Shown here in pieces: positions 36,801-45,200 of a DNA stretch of 64,000 bases. Each line of letters starts with the position of its first letter. Position 1 is the first letter of the stretch. Made by a program: the position numbers and the translations under genes. Below the pieces are notes generated by a model. The model was not told where the DNA came from and searched no databases. It saw only the letters and a program-made list of their open reading frames with translations. The DNA comes from Bacteroidota bacterium (GTDB lineage: Bacteria; Bacteroidota; Bacteroidia; B-17B0; Aurantibacillaceae), in the NCBI GenBank assembly GCA_018267655.1, contig JAFDYB010000009.1, positions 43,354 to 107,353 on the forward strand, in the 5' to 3' direction.

Positions 36801-37503
36801 GTATGGTATTATCAATAAAGCCAGTTTTTGTATCGTAATTTTTAAACGTATGTCCGTTAAAGCACGACACGCCCCCTTCTTCAGTAGCAACCCAAACATT
36901 ATTTTTGCTGTCAATAAACAAGTTCAATGCTTTGTTACTCGGCAAACCATTTTCAACGGTATAGTTATAAAACGATTGCCCGTCATAACGACTTATTCCA
37001 GCGCCTTCAGTGGCAATCCAAATATTTCCTAACTTATCTTTTACTATTGCTCTTAATTTTGAATAACTCAACCCTTGTTCAACGTCAATGTATTGTATAA
37101 AATAGCTTGCAGCATCTTTAAATCTCGAAGGCTCAGCTATGATTGCCCTAGGATTTTTGCAAAAAATAACTTTTGGTTTAACAGTATTAGTGTACGCTTG
37201 TAAAAATGTATCAGTGCCAACCACATAATTTTTTGCTTGAGAAACCTTTGTTATAAGCGGTTTTTCAGCTAAACGAATGTTAGGATTAAGCAAAACACCG
37301 GTTGGCTCAATAGCCTTTGTAATGGCTGGGCCTTTAACGTCTAAAATTTTATAATTTGCTCTAACAGCCTTTATAGGCGCAAAATTATTTTTTTCTTGTT
37401 GCTGATTTATATCATTAATTTTTACTGATTCAGGACTACACGCGTTTGATAGCAATCCCAATAGAAAAAAATAAAGAATATGTGTAAGTATATTTTTTAA
37501 CAC
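33865..37503 (-). CDS. Two-component-propeller (Reg_prop) sensor lipoprotein with C-terminal SpoIIE phosphatase
   Basis: The start is set at GTG 37503, because it gives a lipoprotein-type signal (FFLLGLLSNAC, Cys at about residue 22); the longer frame reaches into gcvP. About 1212 aa. Next come about 14 repeats of the Reg_prop type (NIWIATEGAGISRYDGQ...), i.e. two seven-bladed propellers, then a Y_Y_Y domain (SAIDWIRPNKIKYQYKLEGLDENW), a membrane helix (WWLTWWAYGLYLILVIVFVIQ), and a coiled coil with the QKEIVEEKQKEIVDSINYAKRIQKA linker. The C-terminus is a PP2C/SpoIIE phosphatase (DIVSGDFYWA, GDCTGHGVPGAFMS, LTDGICDQFGG). There is no histidine-kinase core, so the output is dephosphorylation. 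It is divergent from gcvP. Confidence 0.88.
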   Translation of the reverse strand: MLKNILTHILYFFLLGLLSNACSPESVKINDINQQQEKNNFAPIKAVRANYKILDVKGPAITKAIEPTGVLLNPNIRLAEKPLITKVSQAKNYVVGTDTFLQAYTNTVKPKVIFCKNPRAIIAEPSRFKDAASYFIQYIDVEQGLSYSKLRAIVKDKLGNIWIATEGAGISRYDGQSFYNYTVENGLPSNKALNLFIDSKNNVWVATEEGGVSCFNGHTFKNYDTKTGFIDNTILCIYEDKDGRMWFGSNGGGVCCLKDEKLISYTTSQGLSNNQVRSIVQDKLGNFWFSTVGGGTNKFDGKQFTRYTTNEGLSYDIILSSMVDKDGNIWFGTDDGGIDVFDGNSFKNYSKNNGLIDNSITSLYQDSKNNVWIGTYTSGVILFNGKTFTSINESQGLTGNNITSILEDNSGNIWLSTYGGGLCKFNEMFFKNYTQNEGIGKSVIRGVCEDNSKRKWLASYGNGILKIENNQLYVYTENNGLRSATFKTAPVVDKENNIWFATEANGIIKFDGKYFYNYSTENGLIDDYIHALFIDSNNNLWIGTEDNGLCVFDGKVFKSYSKQNGLCGNYITSITQDQAGNIWIASDGGGISKFAHETFYNYSKNQGLINQTINTIYCDKKGNILIGTDGSGLQIIPANQVNSDKPNYYFLNESNSLLNNNVKSIIQDNNTNYWIGTKYGLYYWQHALSDSSKITSFHSEDGLKSNDFYAGSVGIDSENHIWWGTGKALSEIDLNEFKLTQKAPTIQLNAIELNQNFIDFNTLAQNLKSVKTIQINNESKLKISKSAIDSCSSFYNYPIKLILPYELNQITFKYSAIDWIRPNKIKYQYKLEGLDENWSPLVNDNKMLYNLPAGNYTFKVRAQGISSVWSDEASYNFTVLSPWWLTWWAYGLYLILVIVFVIQYTKLRTKKLIKQKILLENTVTERTAEVVKQKEIVEEKQKEIVDSINYAKRIQKALLASDKLFKSYFNENYFVFYQPKDIVSGDFYWATSTANDNHFMLVTGDCTGHGVPGAFMSLLSISLLNEVVNEKKVTEPGDVLGQVRERIIFSLASDGSDEGGSDGMDCSIISVDVKNKKLKLAGANNPVWITRKINQNNLENFTVIIENCEYGLIEIKTDKMPVGKHPRDNQAFNSFVFNLEDGDRIFTLTDGICDQFGGPDKKKFTYKAMKNLLIKSNHLPINQQKNKVNTTVSSWMFGNDQTDDILMIGLQV

Positions 37504-37600
37504 TAATTGCAGTTTCAAACAAATTATTACAATAATACAACATTTAAATAAAAAAATAATCTTAATTTTTGTAAATTGCGCCTCTATTTTAATACTTATT

Positions 37601-40453
37601 ATGTTAAGCGATTCATTTGTAAAACGCCACAACGGCCCTCGTCAATTTGAAGTAGAACAAATGTTACAAAAAATTGGGGTGGCTTCGTTATCAGATTTGA
37701 TTAATCAAACAGTACCCTCAAACATACGATTAAGTAAACCACTTGCTGTAGGTGAGGCCATGTCGGAGTTTCAATATTTAAAACATTTGCGTGAATTAAG
37801 CAAGAAAAATAAAGTTTTTCGCAGCTACATTGGCTTAGGTTATAACAATTGTATTTTACCATCGGTAATACAACGCAACATATTAGAAAATCCGGGTTGG
37901 TACACAGCTTACACGCCCTATCAAGCAGAAATTTCTCAAGGAAGACTAGAGGCAATTCTCAACTTTCAAACAATGGTAATGGATTTAACATCCATGCCAA
38001 TTGCAAATGCCAGTTTGCTTGATGAAGCTACTGCCGCTGCCGAAGCTGTTTTTATGTTTTACAGCAATCGTAGTAAAGAACAACAAAAAACAGGCGCAAA
38101 CAAATTATTTGTAAGCAATACTTGCTACCCTCAAGTGATAGACGTAATAAAAACACGTTCAAACCCTGTAGGCATAGACGTTATTGTAGGAAATGTACAC
38201 GATACAAATTTAGACGCTTCATACTTTGGTGCAATTATTCAATATCCTGACATGAATGGAGAAGTTGAAAACTACACCAATTACATCAAAAAATGTAAAG
38301 AACTAGAAGTACAAGTTGCAGTAGGTACCGATTTATTAGCCTTAGCCCTATTAACCCCTCCCGGCGAATGGGGTGCAGATGTTGTTTATGGAAATTCGCA
38401 ACGATTTGGTGTACCACTTGGGTATGGCGGACCTCACGCAGCATTTTTTGCTTGCCGCGAAGATTATAAGCGTTTAATACCCGGTAGAATTATTGGCGTT
38501 AGCGTTGATGCCGAAGGTAGCACTGCTTTACGTATGGCACTTCAAACACGTGAGCAACATATTAAACGAGATAAAGCAACAAGTAATATTTGTACCGCGC
38601 AAGCTTTATTAGCAATTATGGCAAGCATGTATGCTGTATATCACGGGCCAAGGGGAATTAAAGATATTGCTAAAAACATTCACAGCAATACTGCTACGCT
38701 TGCAAAAGCAATTAAAGAAGCGGGATTTGAACTTAAAACAAAATTATTTTTCGACACGATTGTGGTTGCTTGCGATGCTAAAAAAATAATTTTGGCCGCT
38801 GAGGCAAAGGAAATTAATTTTAGACAGATTGATGATAAACACTTAGGTATTTCGCTCGATGAAACCGTTGAGTTATCTGACTTGCAAGATATTGCTTCTA
38901 TGTTTGGCGCAAACATTACTGCGAATGAACAATTAAATTTAATATCTACTTCAGATTTAAAACGCACTAGTGCATATTTAGAACATCCTACATTTAACTC
39001 ATATCACAGCGAAAGCGAAATGATGCGTTATATAAAGCGATTAGAAAACAAAGATTTATCGCTAGTACACTCAATGATTTCGCTTGGAAGTTGTACAATG
39101 AAATTAAACGCTGCATCTGAATTACTGCCAATTACGTGGCCTGAGTGGGCAAATATGCACCCCTTTGCGCCACAAAATCAAGCTAAGGGATATTTTGAAA
39201 TGATTGAAACCTTAAACAAAGATTTGAGCAATATTACAGGATTTGCTAAAATGAGTTTTCAACCAAATTCAGGCGCACAAGGTGAATATGCCGGTTTGAT
39301 GGTTATTCGTCAATATCATTTATCACACGGATCAACACATAGGAATGTAGCACTTATACCATCATCAGCACATGGAACTAATCCTGCAAGTGCTGCTATG
39401 GCAGGCATGAACATAGTTGTTATTAAGTGCGATGCAAAAGGAAACGTAGATATTGCCGATTTAAAGCAAAAAGCAGAGCAATACAAAGACACTCTAAGTT
39501 GCATTATGATTACGTACCCAAGTACACACGGCGTTTACGAAGAGGGAATTACCGAAATAACTAAAATTATTCATGATAATGGCGGCTTAGTTTACATGGA
39601 TGGTGCAAATATGAATGCACAAGTTGGCTTAACAAGCCCTGGTAATATTGGTGCTGACGTATGCCACTTAAATTTGCATAAAACTTTTGCTATACCTCAT
39701 GGCGGCGGCGGACCTGGCATGGGACCAATTGGAGTAGTTGAAAAATTAGTTCCGTTCCTGCCTTCTCATCCAATCGTAAATACAAGTGGCGAAAAAGGAA
39801 TACATGCTGTAAGTTCTGCGCCTTATGGCAGTGCACTCATTCTACTTATTAGTTATGGCTATATAAAAATGTTAGGTAGCGAAGGCTTAAAAAGTGCCAC
39901 TGAAACGGCAATACTTAATGCCAATTATATGAAAGAGGTATTGAAGGATCATTATAAAATACTTTATACCGGAACCAATAACCGCTGTGCTCATGAAATG
40001 ATATTAGATTGTAATGATTTTAAAATGGCAAGTGGTGTAGAGGTAGCAGATATTGCTAAACGTTTAATGGATTACGGATTTCATGCTCCAACAGTAGCTT
40101 TCCCTGTTGTAAATACCTTAATGGTTGAGCCAACTGAAAGTGAGAGCAAGGCTGAATTAGACCGCTTTTGCGAAGCTATGATTAGCATTAGAAAAGAAAT
40201 TCAAGAGATTGTAGATGGCAAGACTGATAAAGTAAATAATGTAATAAAAAATGCACCTCATACAGCAAAACTTGTAATTTCTGATAGTTACGATAAGCCG
40301 TATAGTCGTGAAAAGGCAGTATTTCCATTACCATACGTTAAAGCAAATAAATTTTGGCCAAGTGTTGCGCGTGTTGATAATGCGTATGGTGATAGAAATT
40401 TGATTTGTAGTTGCGCACCGATTGAAGCGTATGTTGATGAGATTACAGTTTAG
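37601..40453 (+). CDS. gcvP: Glycine dehydrogenase (decarboxylating), P-protein
   Basis: A 950-aa single-chain P-protein (N- and C-terminal halves of the split type fused). The PLP lysine is in HLNLHKTFAIPHGGGGPGMGP (about residue 695). Other conserved blocks are GYNNCILPSVIQRNILENPGWYTAYTPYQAEISQGR near the start and SLGSCTMKLNAASELLPITWPEWANMHPFAP. It decarboxylates glycine and loads the aminomethyl group onto GcvH lipoate. No gcvT or gcvH is next to it. I see no glycine riboswitch in the leader (about 97 bases, A/T-rich). It is convergent with the glycan operon. Confidence 0.97.
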   Translation: MLSDSFVKRHNGPRQFEVEQMLQKIGVASLSDLINQTVPSNIRLSKPLAVGEAMSEFQYLKHLRELSKKNKVFRSYIGLGYNNCILPSVIQRNILENPGWYTAYTPYQAEISQGRLEAILNFQTMVMDLTSMPIANASLLDEATAAAEAVFMFYSNRSKEQQKTGANKLFVSNTCYPQVIDVIKTRSNPVGIDVIVGNVHDTNLDASYFGAIIQYPDMNGEVENYTNYIKKCKELEVQVAVGTDLLALALLTPPGEWGADVVYGNSQRFGVPLGYGGPHAAFFACREDYKRLIPGRIIGVSVDAEGSTALRMALQTREQHIKRDKATSNICTAQALLAIMASMYAVYHGPRGIKDIAKNIHSNTATLAKAIKEAGFELKTKLFFDTIVVACDAKKIILAAEAKEINFRQIDDKHLGISLDETVELSDLQDIASMFGANITANEQLNLISTSDLKRTSAYLEHPTFNSYHSESEMMRYIKRLENKDLSLVHSMISLGSCTMKLNAASELLPITWPEWANMHPFAPQNQAKGYFEMIETLNKDLSNITGFAKMSFQPNSGAQGEYAGLMVIRQYHLSHGSTHRNVALIPSSAHGTNPASAAMAGMNIVVIKCDAKGNVDIADLKQKAEQYKDTLSCIMITYPSTHGVYEEGITEITKIIHDNGGLVYMDGANMNAQVGLTSPGNIGADVCHLNLHKTFAIPHGGGGPGMGPIGVVEKLVPFLPSHPIVNTSGEKGIHAVSSAPYGSALILLISYGYIKMLGSEGLKSATETAILNANYMKEVLKDHYKILYTGTNNRCAHEMILDCNDFKMASGVEVADIAKRLMDYGFHAPTVAFPVVNTLMVEPTESESKAELDRFCEAMISIRKEIQEIVDGKTDKVNNVIKNAPHTAKLVISDSYDKPYSREKAVFPLPYVKANKFWPSVARVDNAYGDRNLICSCAPIEAYVDEITV

Positions 40454-41285
40454 CCTTGGCAAACACTTTAGCTAATTGTAGGAAATAGAACAAAGCTTTT
40501 TTTAAATCAAAAATTTTGAAAAAAGATGCGCTTAATATATAGTACCCCTTTTTTAAACTTTCTTTTTTAATACTTTGTGGAATAAGGCTGTAAGCCCTCA
40601 ATTCCTTGTAAAAAAGCTCGTTATCATTTACCAATTTACTGTTTAATTGCGCCGACATACTATTTTTTGAAATTCTATATAAGAGTTTTTCATCAAAATT
40701 AACGCACTTTGTTCTTCCTTTCAATACGCATTGCAAAAGAAAAAATCTATCGGCTGTGCTTGATAAAAGAGAATTAAATTTTAAATGATTGCTTAAAAGA
40801 AATGTTTTTTTAAACACATAGTTTGAGGGGCAAGTTACCACATCACTATTATATAATAAAATTTCATTTGCTCCTTGCGGACTAACACCTCTGTAAATGC
40901 GATTTGAAATTTCCTTTCCATTAAACTTTAAAAGTTCACCACTTATAAAATCCAATTCACTGTGTTGTTTTAAATAGTTAACGCGAGAGTATAAAAAATT
41001 TTCCAGCATTACATCATCTGCATCAAAAAAAATAATAAATTCCCCCTTAGCTTTTTCAAGCCCTTCATTACGAGCTGCTGAAACTCCTTGATTATGCTGA
41101 TAAAAATAGAATATGCGTTTATCATCGAACGAATCAATAATTTCTTTTGTTTTATCTGTGCTACCATCGTCAATAATTATGATTTCAAAATCAATTTCTT
41201 TTTGTAATAAGATAGAATTTATGGTTTCCTTAATATATAAAGAAGCGTTAAATGCTGGAATAATTATGCTTACTTGCAACGACAC
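40443..41285 (-). CDS. Glycosyltransferase family 2
   Basis: A 280-aa GT-A enzyme. The N-terminus VSIIIPAFNASLYIKETINSILLQKEIDFEIIIIDDGSTD is the GT2 nucleotide-sugar site, and DADD (about residues 90-93) is the DxD-type metal motif. The C-terminal part is helical and not diagnostic. It is the last gene of the glycan operon; its 3' end overlaps the convergent gcvP end by 11 bases. Donor and linkage unknown. Confidence 0.88.
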   Translation of the reverse strand: MSLQVSIIIPAFNASLYIKETINSILLQKEIDFEIIIIDDGSTDKTKEIIDSFDDKRIFYFYQHNQGVSAARNEGLEKAKGEFIIFFDADDVMLENFLYSRVNYLKQHSELDFISGELLKFNGKEISNRIYRGVSPQGANEILLYNSDVVTCPSNYVFKKTFLLSNHLKFNSLLSSTADRFFLLQCVLKGRTKCVNFDEKLLYRISKNSMSAQLNSKLVNDNELFYKELRAYSLIPQSIKKESLKKGYYILSASFFKIFDLKKALFYFLQLAKVFAKAKL

Positions 41286-41289
41286 AATT

Positions 41290-42405
41290 TTACAGCAAAT
41301 ATAATTTTTCTAAATTTTGTATCATGGTATGAAGTGAAAACTTTTCAATAACACTTTCCTTTGCATTTTTAACCATCATATTAACAGGGTCTCTATTCTC
41401 TAAACAAAATAACATAGCATTATAAATCGCTTCACTATTTTGATATGGAACTTCTATACAGTTAATTTTATTTTGCATTATTTCATTTCCGACTCCTGAT
41501 CTTGTTGCAATTAAAGGGACACCTGCTAGCATTGTTTCAATATATATTTGCCCAAAAGCCTCTACACTATTACTAATAGGAACATGTACAAATACATCAA
41601 AAAGTTGATATAGATTCGTAATGTCATTTTCAAATTTTATTGTTTGATAGGATTGCTCTGGAATTTCTAATAATAAATTAGTTATCTCTTTTTCATAATC
41701 GCCTTTAGCATTAAATAATAACAAAAGAGCATTCGGATATTTTTCTAATAATTTTTTGTATGCAGGAATAATATATTGAACTCCTTTCCAATGAGTAAAT
41801 CGAGAAATAACACCAACTACAGGTTTTTTTTGTTGAGAGTTGTATTTTCGTTTTAAATCTTCAACTTTTTCTTTATTAAAATTCACAAACAAATCTATAT
41901 CAAAGCCATGCCAAATTTTTACAATTTTATTTTTAGATACATTTTCCTTTTCTATTAAAATATCAGTTACATTGTCTGAAATAGAAATAATTTTAGTAGC
42001 TAATTTATTACAATACTTATCCCACTTAACGGTTTTAGGAAAATAAATATGATGATAATCGGAATGATGGCGAGTATAAATTCTGCTTTTAACCCTAGCT
42101 AATTTAGCAGCAGTTAAGCCTATAATATTTGCCATAAATAAATGACAGTGTACTATGTGAGGATTGCTGTTTTTTAGAACTTTAGCACATTTTAAAACAG
42201 AAAATGGAATTTGCTTTTTTGATGCGCAATCGATTAAAAATACTTGGAAATTATTTTGAAACAAAAAGCTATATAACTGTGAATTCTTACAATTGATAAG
42301 AATAAAAGACAAATTAAATTTATCTTTATTAAGATACTGAGCAACCCATTCAAAAGAAATGGCTTTATCAATATCGGAGATTATGTAAGTTACATTTTTT
42401 TTCAA
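41290..42405 (-). CDS. Glycosyltransferase family 4
   Basis: A 371-aa GT-B protein. The N-terminal half has NPHIVHCHLFMANIIGLTAAKLARVKSRIYTRHH. The donor half has VGVISRFTHWKGVQYIIPAYKKL and the E-x7-E block SVEAFGQIYIETMLAGVPLIATRSGVGNEIM. It probably adds an internal sugar to the surface glycan. It lies 4 bases upstream of the GT2 gene and 2 bases downstream of the unassigned 42408-43373 gene. Confidence 0.88.
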   Translation of the reverse strand: MKKNVTYIISDIDKAISFEWVAQYLNKDKFNLSFILINCKNSQLYSFLFQNNFQVFLIDCASKKQIPFSVLKCAKVLKNSNPHIVHCHLFMANIIGLTAAKLARVKSRIYTRHHSDYHHIYFPKTVKWDKYCNKLATKIISISDNVTDILIEKENVSKNKIVKIWHGFDIDLFVNFNKEKVEDLKRKYNSQQKKPVVGVISRFTHWKGVQYIIPAYKKLLEKYPNALLLLFNAKGDYEKEITNLLLEIPEQSYQTIKFENDITNLYQLFDVFVHVPISNSVEAFGQIYIETMLAGVPLIATRSGVGNEIMQNKINCIEVPYQNSEAIYNAMLFCLENRDPVNMMVKNAKESVIEKFSLHTMIQNLEKLYLL

Positions 42406-42407
42406 TC

Positions 42408-43373
42408 TTAAAAATTATAAATTTTTTTAAACTCATTGATATGTACATTCCTTGTTGGGTGATACGCATTATATCCCTCGTAATTAATAGATATCTTTTC
42501 ACCAGAAAGAAATTTTTGAATCCAAGGATTGACCAATGAAAAAGCATTTTCAGGTATTTTTTTACTTAATTTTTCGATAAATAAATTGTCGTTAAAGCCA
42601 ACGGTTTGAAGTACAGAGAAAAAATTTTGAGGAAATGTTAAAACTTCAGGTTGAATCTCTCTACTTGATATAGAATAAAGCTTTCCATCTTTAGGATAAA
42701 AATAATCTTCTTTTTGCAAAACAATTCCCAATTTTTCTGGCGATTTAATAAATGTTGTGATTATTTTTTTAAACATCTCTTTATTTTTATTTATTAAAGT
42801 GTTCCCTCTTAATTTATTCACAAAGTTAGTAGGTTTACTATGAGTCCAAAAAGCATAAGTTATACATAATTCATTAGGGTAAAAAATAGTGTGGGCGGTA
42901 TCTTTGTCCATAAATTCAACATTCATATAATGATGCTGGCAATACTTTTGCAACTTCATTTCTACCTCATTATTCTCTGTATTTACTTTTTTACCTTGTT
43001 GCCAAATTAACGAAGTGTAACCTTTTCCAAAAGCATTGATTGTGGAAAGTAAGTACTCTCCGTGCGTATGCATTGGAGAATAAGTATGTAAAGTCTCATT
43101 ATTAGCGAGTGGTATAAAAAAACTACAATTAAAGTCACAAGATGGATGAGCAATTAAATTAATTTGAAACCCTGGGCTATGTTCTTTTCTTAAAAAAAAA
43201 TTAGGCTTCAGCATTTCTTTTTTTAATATCTCATAAAGCAAAGGCTTTCCCTCCTGAGCCATGCGGTATAGATAAGGTTGAACAATTGCGTGAACTTCAT
43301 ATCTATTTTTTACTTGTTTGGTAGCTATATTTTTTAGCATATCAACGTAAAATTGTAAATCTTCCCTTTTCAT
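42408..43373 (-). CDS. Unassigned protein with a cupin-like His-rich core
   Basis: A 321-aa soluble protein with no signal peptide. I do not recognise the family. The middle third carries HPSCDFNCSFFIPL, then YSPMHTHGEYLLSTINAFGKG and, about 55 residues later, DKDTAHTIFYPNELCITYAFW. This spacing of a paired His motif, a glycine turn and a later single His resembles the two metal-binding motifs of cupins, though the first motif lacks the usual Glu spacing. The helical C-terminal half has no readable motif. Embedded between glycan genes with gaps of 2 and 31 bases, it probably modifies a sugar or its carrier. Confidence 0.5.
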   Translation of the reverse strand: MKREDLQFYVDMLKNIATKQVKNRYEVHAIVQPYLYRMAQEGKPLLYEILKKEMLKPNFFLRKEHSPGFQINLIAHPSCDFNCSFFIPLANNETLHTYSPMHTHGEYLLSTINAFGKGYTSLIWQQGKKVNTENNEVEMKLQKYCQHHYMNVEFMDKDTAHTIFYPNELCITYAFWTHSKPTNFVNKLRGNTLINKNKEMFKKIITTFIKSPEKLGIVLQKEDYFYPKDGKLYSISSREIQPEVLTFPQNFFSVLQTVGFNDNLFIEKLSKKIPENAFSLVNPWIQKFLSGEKISINYEGYNAYHPTRNVHINEFKKIYNF

Positions 43374-43404
43374 TTTTTTTCTTGTTAATGTTTTCTTTTT
43401 CTTA

Positions 43405-44274
43405 TTAAGAAATAATATTTAAATATTTAGCCGTTTTTTCACTACAAAAAAGATAATTATGAAAATCACTTTTATCTATTTTAGATACTTGCTTTGGCTT
43501 ATTTATTTCATCAATATTAAAAAACAAATAATCTAAATGTTTTATCAAACTCTCTACTTTAGTGGCTACTTCATCATTTAAAATTTCTATCAATAGCGTT
43601 GGTTTATATTGTTGCAAAAATTCTTGCATACCTTCTAGTACTTCAGGTTCATGAGTTTCTACGTCAATTTTCATTAAATCAATTTTTGTAATGTTATGTT
43701 GTCTAATAAAAGAATGTAATGTTTCTGTTTTTATTTTAGTAATAATTGGGTTTTTCACATCTGCAATATTTTTATTAACTGCTACAGAATATACATGATC
43801 GGTTGGCGTATCATAAATCACAGCTTCTCCATTTTGATTGGAAATTGCCAACTCAAAACAATTAATATCAAAGTTATTTAAAGCATTATTTGCACACAGC
43901 TTTTCATATACTCTTTTTACTGGCTCGAAAGCATATACTTTTACATTTTGATTTACTGTTTTCGAGACTAATGAATAAATACCTGTATTTGCGCCAATGT
44001 CAAATATTACTTCTGATTGTTTTGATAATTCTATCCATAAACGCATCGAAATATTTTCCCAACCATTTTCTAATCCTCTCCAAAAGATTTCATTTTCTAA
44101 TTCAAAGCCATAATGGTTAATTAAAAGTTTTTTAGAATTTATATTTACCTGAAAATTTCCTTTAAAATACAAATGCTTGTAGATAGCATGAGGTAATTTA
44201 AAAATTCTAAGAAATAAAAATATTTCTTTTTTAAAAGGAAGGGTTTGAAATGTTTTTTTTAATACTTTTTTCAT
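43405..44274 (-). CDS. FkbM family methyltransferase
   Basis: A 289-aa protein. The class I SAM site reads VIFDIGANTGIYSLVS (about residues 92-107), then VYAFEPVKRVYEKLCANN and the FkbM block KIDLMKIDVETHEPEVLEGM. FkbM enzymes O-methylate hydroxyls of sugars or polyketides. It is one of three FkbM genes in the operon. It overlaps the upstream GT2 gene by 4 bases (stop and start). Confidence 0.85.
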   Translation of the reverse strand: MKKVLKKTFQTLPFKKEIFLFLRIFKLPHAIYKHLYFKGNFQVNINSKKLLINHYGFELENEIFWRGLENGWENISMRLWIELSKQSEVIFDIGANTGIYSLVSKTVNQNVKVYAFEPVKRVYEKLCANNALNNFDINCFELAISNQNGEAVIYDTPTDHVYSVAVNKNIADVKNPIITKIKTETLHSFIRQHNITKIDLMKIDVETHEPEVLEGMQEFLQQYKPTLLIEILNDEVATKVESLIKHLDYLFFNIDEINKPKQVSKIDKSDFHNYLFCSEKTAKYLNIIS

Positions 44275-45200
44275 TTTTTATTGAAATAACCTTTGTATAG
44301 ATAAGCTGAACATAAAAGCGTGGTAATTTTAAAATATATACAATTAAAATATTTTTTATTTGGAATGAGTTCTAAAGCAAAAAAGATAATGTTTTTAAAG
44401 ATAAAAAACAGTTTAGCTAAAAATACTTTCAGCGTAGTTGATTTTATTTCCATTTCTTTATACCCTAAATTTGCAGCAATTTTACGTGTTTCTGCTGATC
44501 TTTTTTTTCTTTCTAACCAAGGAATTAATTCTATTCTATCTTCTTCATTATGAAAAACCGTGCTTAAAGGATAACAATACCCTTTAATTCCTTTTTGTTT
44601 TAGTCGCATAGCAAAATCAAAATCCTCAGCACCTGCATGAGGAAAATTTTCATTATAAGCTCCAATTAAATTAAAGATTTCTTTTGATAGAAATAAAAAA
44701 TAACTTGCTACCAATTCTACCTCAAAAATATTTTTATCATTCCAGTATATTCCCTTGCTCCATCCTTTTAAAGAAGTGTAATCTATATAAATTAAGTATC
44801 TTCCAAATTGAGTTTTCTGTATTTCTTTAACTAGTTTTTCAGGATAGACCCAATTAAAATTTATAGCAGTATTTTTATATTGAACACTTAGTGTTATTAG
44901 CTCTAAAATATTATTTTCATTGATTATAATGTCATCATCTAAAAATAATAAATTATCATACTTTGCATTTTTAACGCCATAATTTCTTGCTGATGCAACA
45001 CCACTCTTGGGGTTATTAAAAATTTTCACTCTATCTGAAAATTTTTGTTCAATTAAAACATCTTTTGTTTTTGAATCGTTAACTACAATAATTTCAGCGG
45101 AAATATTTTTAGTAGCATCGTAAGCGGCTAGTAGCGTTTTTTGAAATATATCGCCTCTATCTTTGGTGGGTATAATTATGCTTAGTTCTGCCACAGTCAT
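44271..45200 (-). CDS. Glycosyltransferase family 2
   Basis: A 309-aa GT-A enzyme. LSIIIPTKDRGDIFQKTLLAA, then IIVVNDSKTKD (first acidic site) and LLFLDDDIIINE (DDD metal motif, about residues 89-91). PHAGAEDFDFAMRLKQKG is the usual GT2 catalytic-base region (ED). A C-terminal hydrophobic stretch suggests membrane association. It overlaps neighbouring genes by 4 bases at both ends. Donor unknown. Confidence 0.88.
   Translation of the reverse strand: MTVAELSIIIPTKDRGDIFQKTLLAAYDATKNISAEIIVVNDSKTKDVLIEQKFSDRVKIFNNPKSGVASARNYGVKNAKYDNLLFLDDDIIINENNILELITLSVQYKNTAINFNWVYPEKLVKEIQKTQFGRYLIYIDYTSLKGWSKGIYWNDKNIFEVELVASYFLFLSKEIFNLIGAYNENFPHAGAEDFDFAMRLKQKGIKGYCYPLSTVFHNEEDRIELIPWLERKKRSAETRKIAANLGYKEMEIKSTTLKVFLAKLFFIFKNIIFFALELIPNKKYFNCIYFKITTLLCSAYLYKGYFNKK

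Noticed and set aside
37500..37600. Possible glycine riboswitch before gcvP
   Set aside because: The leader is about 97 bases of A/T-rich sequence without the paired GGAGAG-type motifs of the glycine aptamer.
33504..37632. Long form of the propeller sensor starting at 37632
   Set aside because: The first 43 residues overlap gcvP and give no signal peptide, while the GTG at 37503 gives a proper lipoprotein signal.
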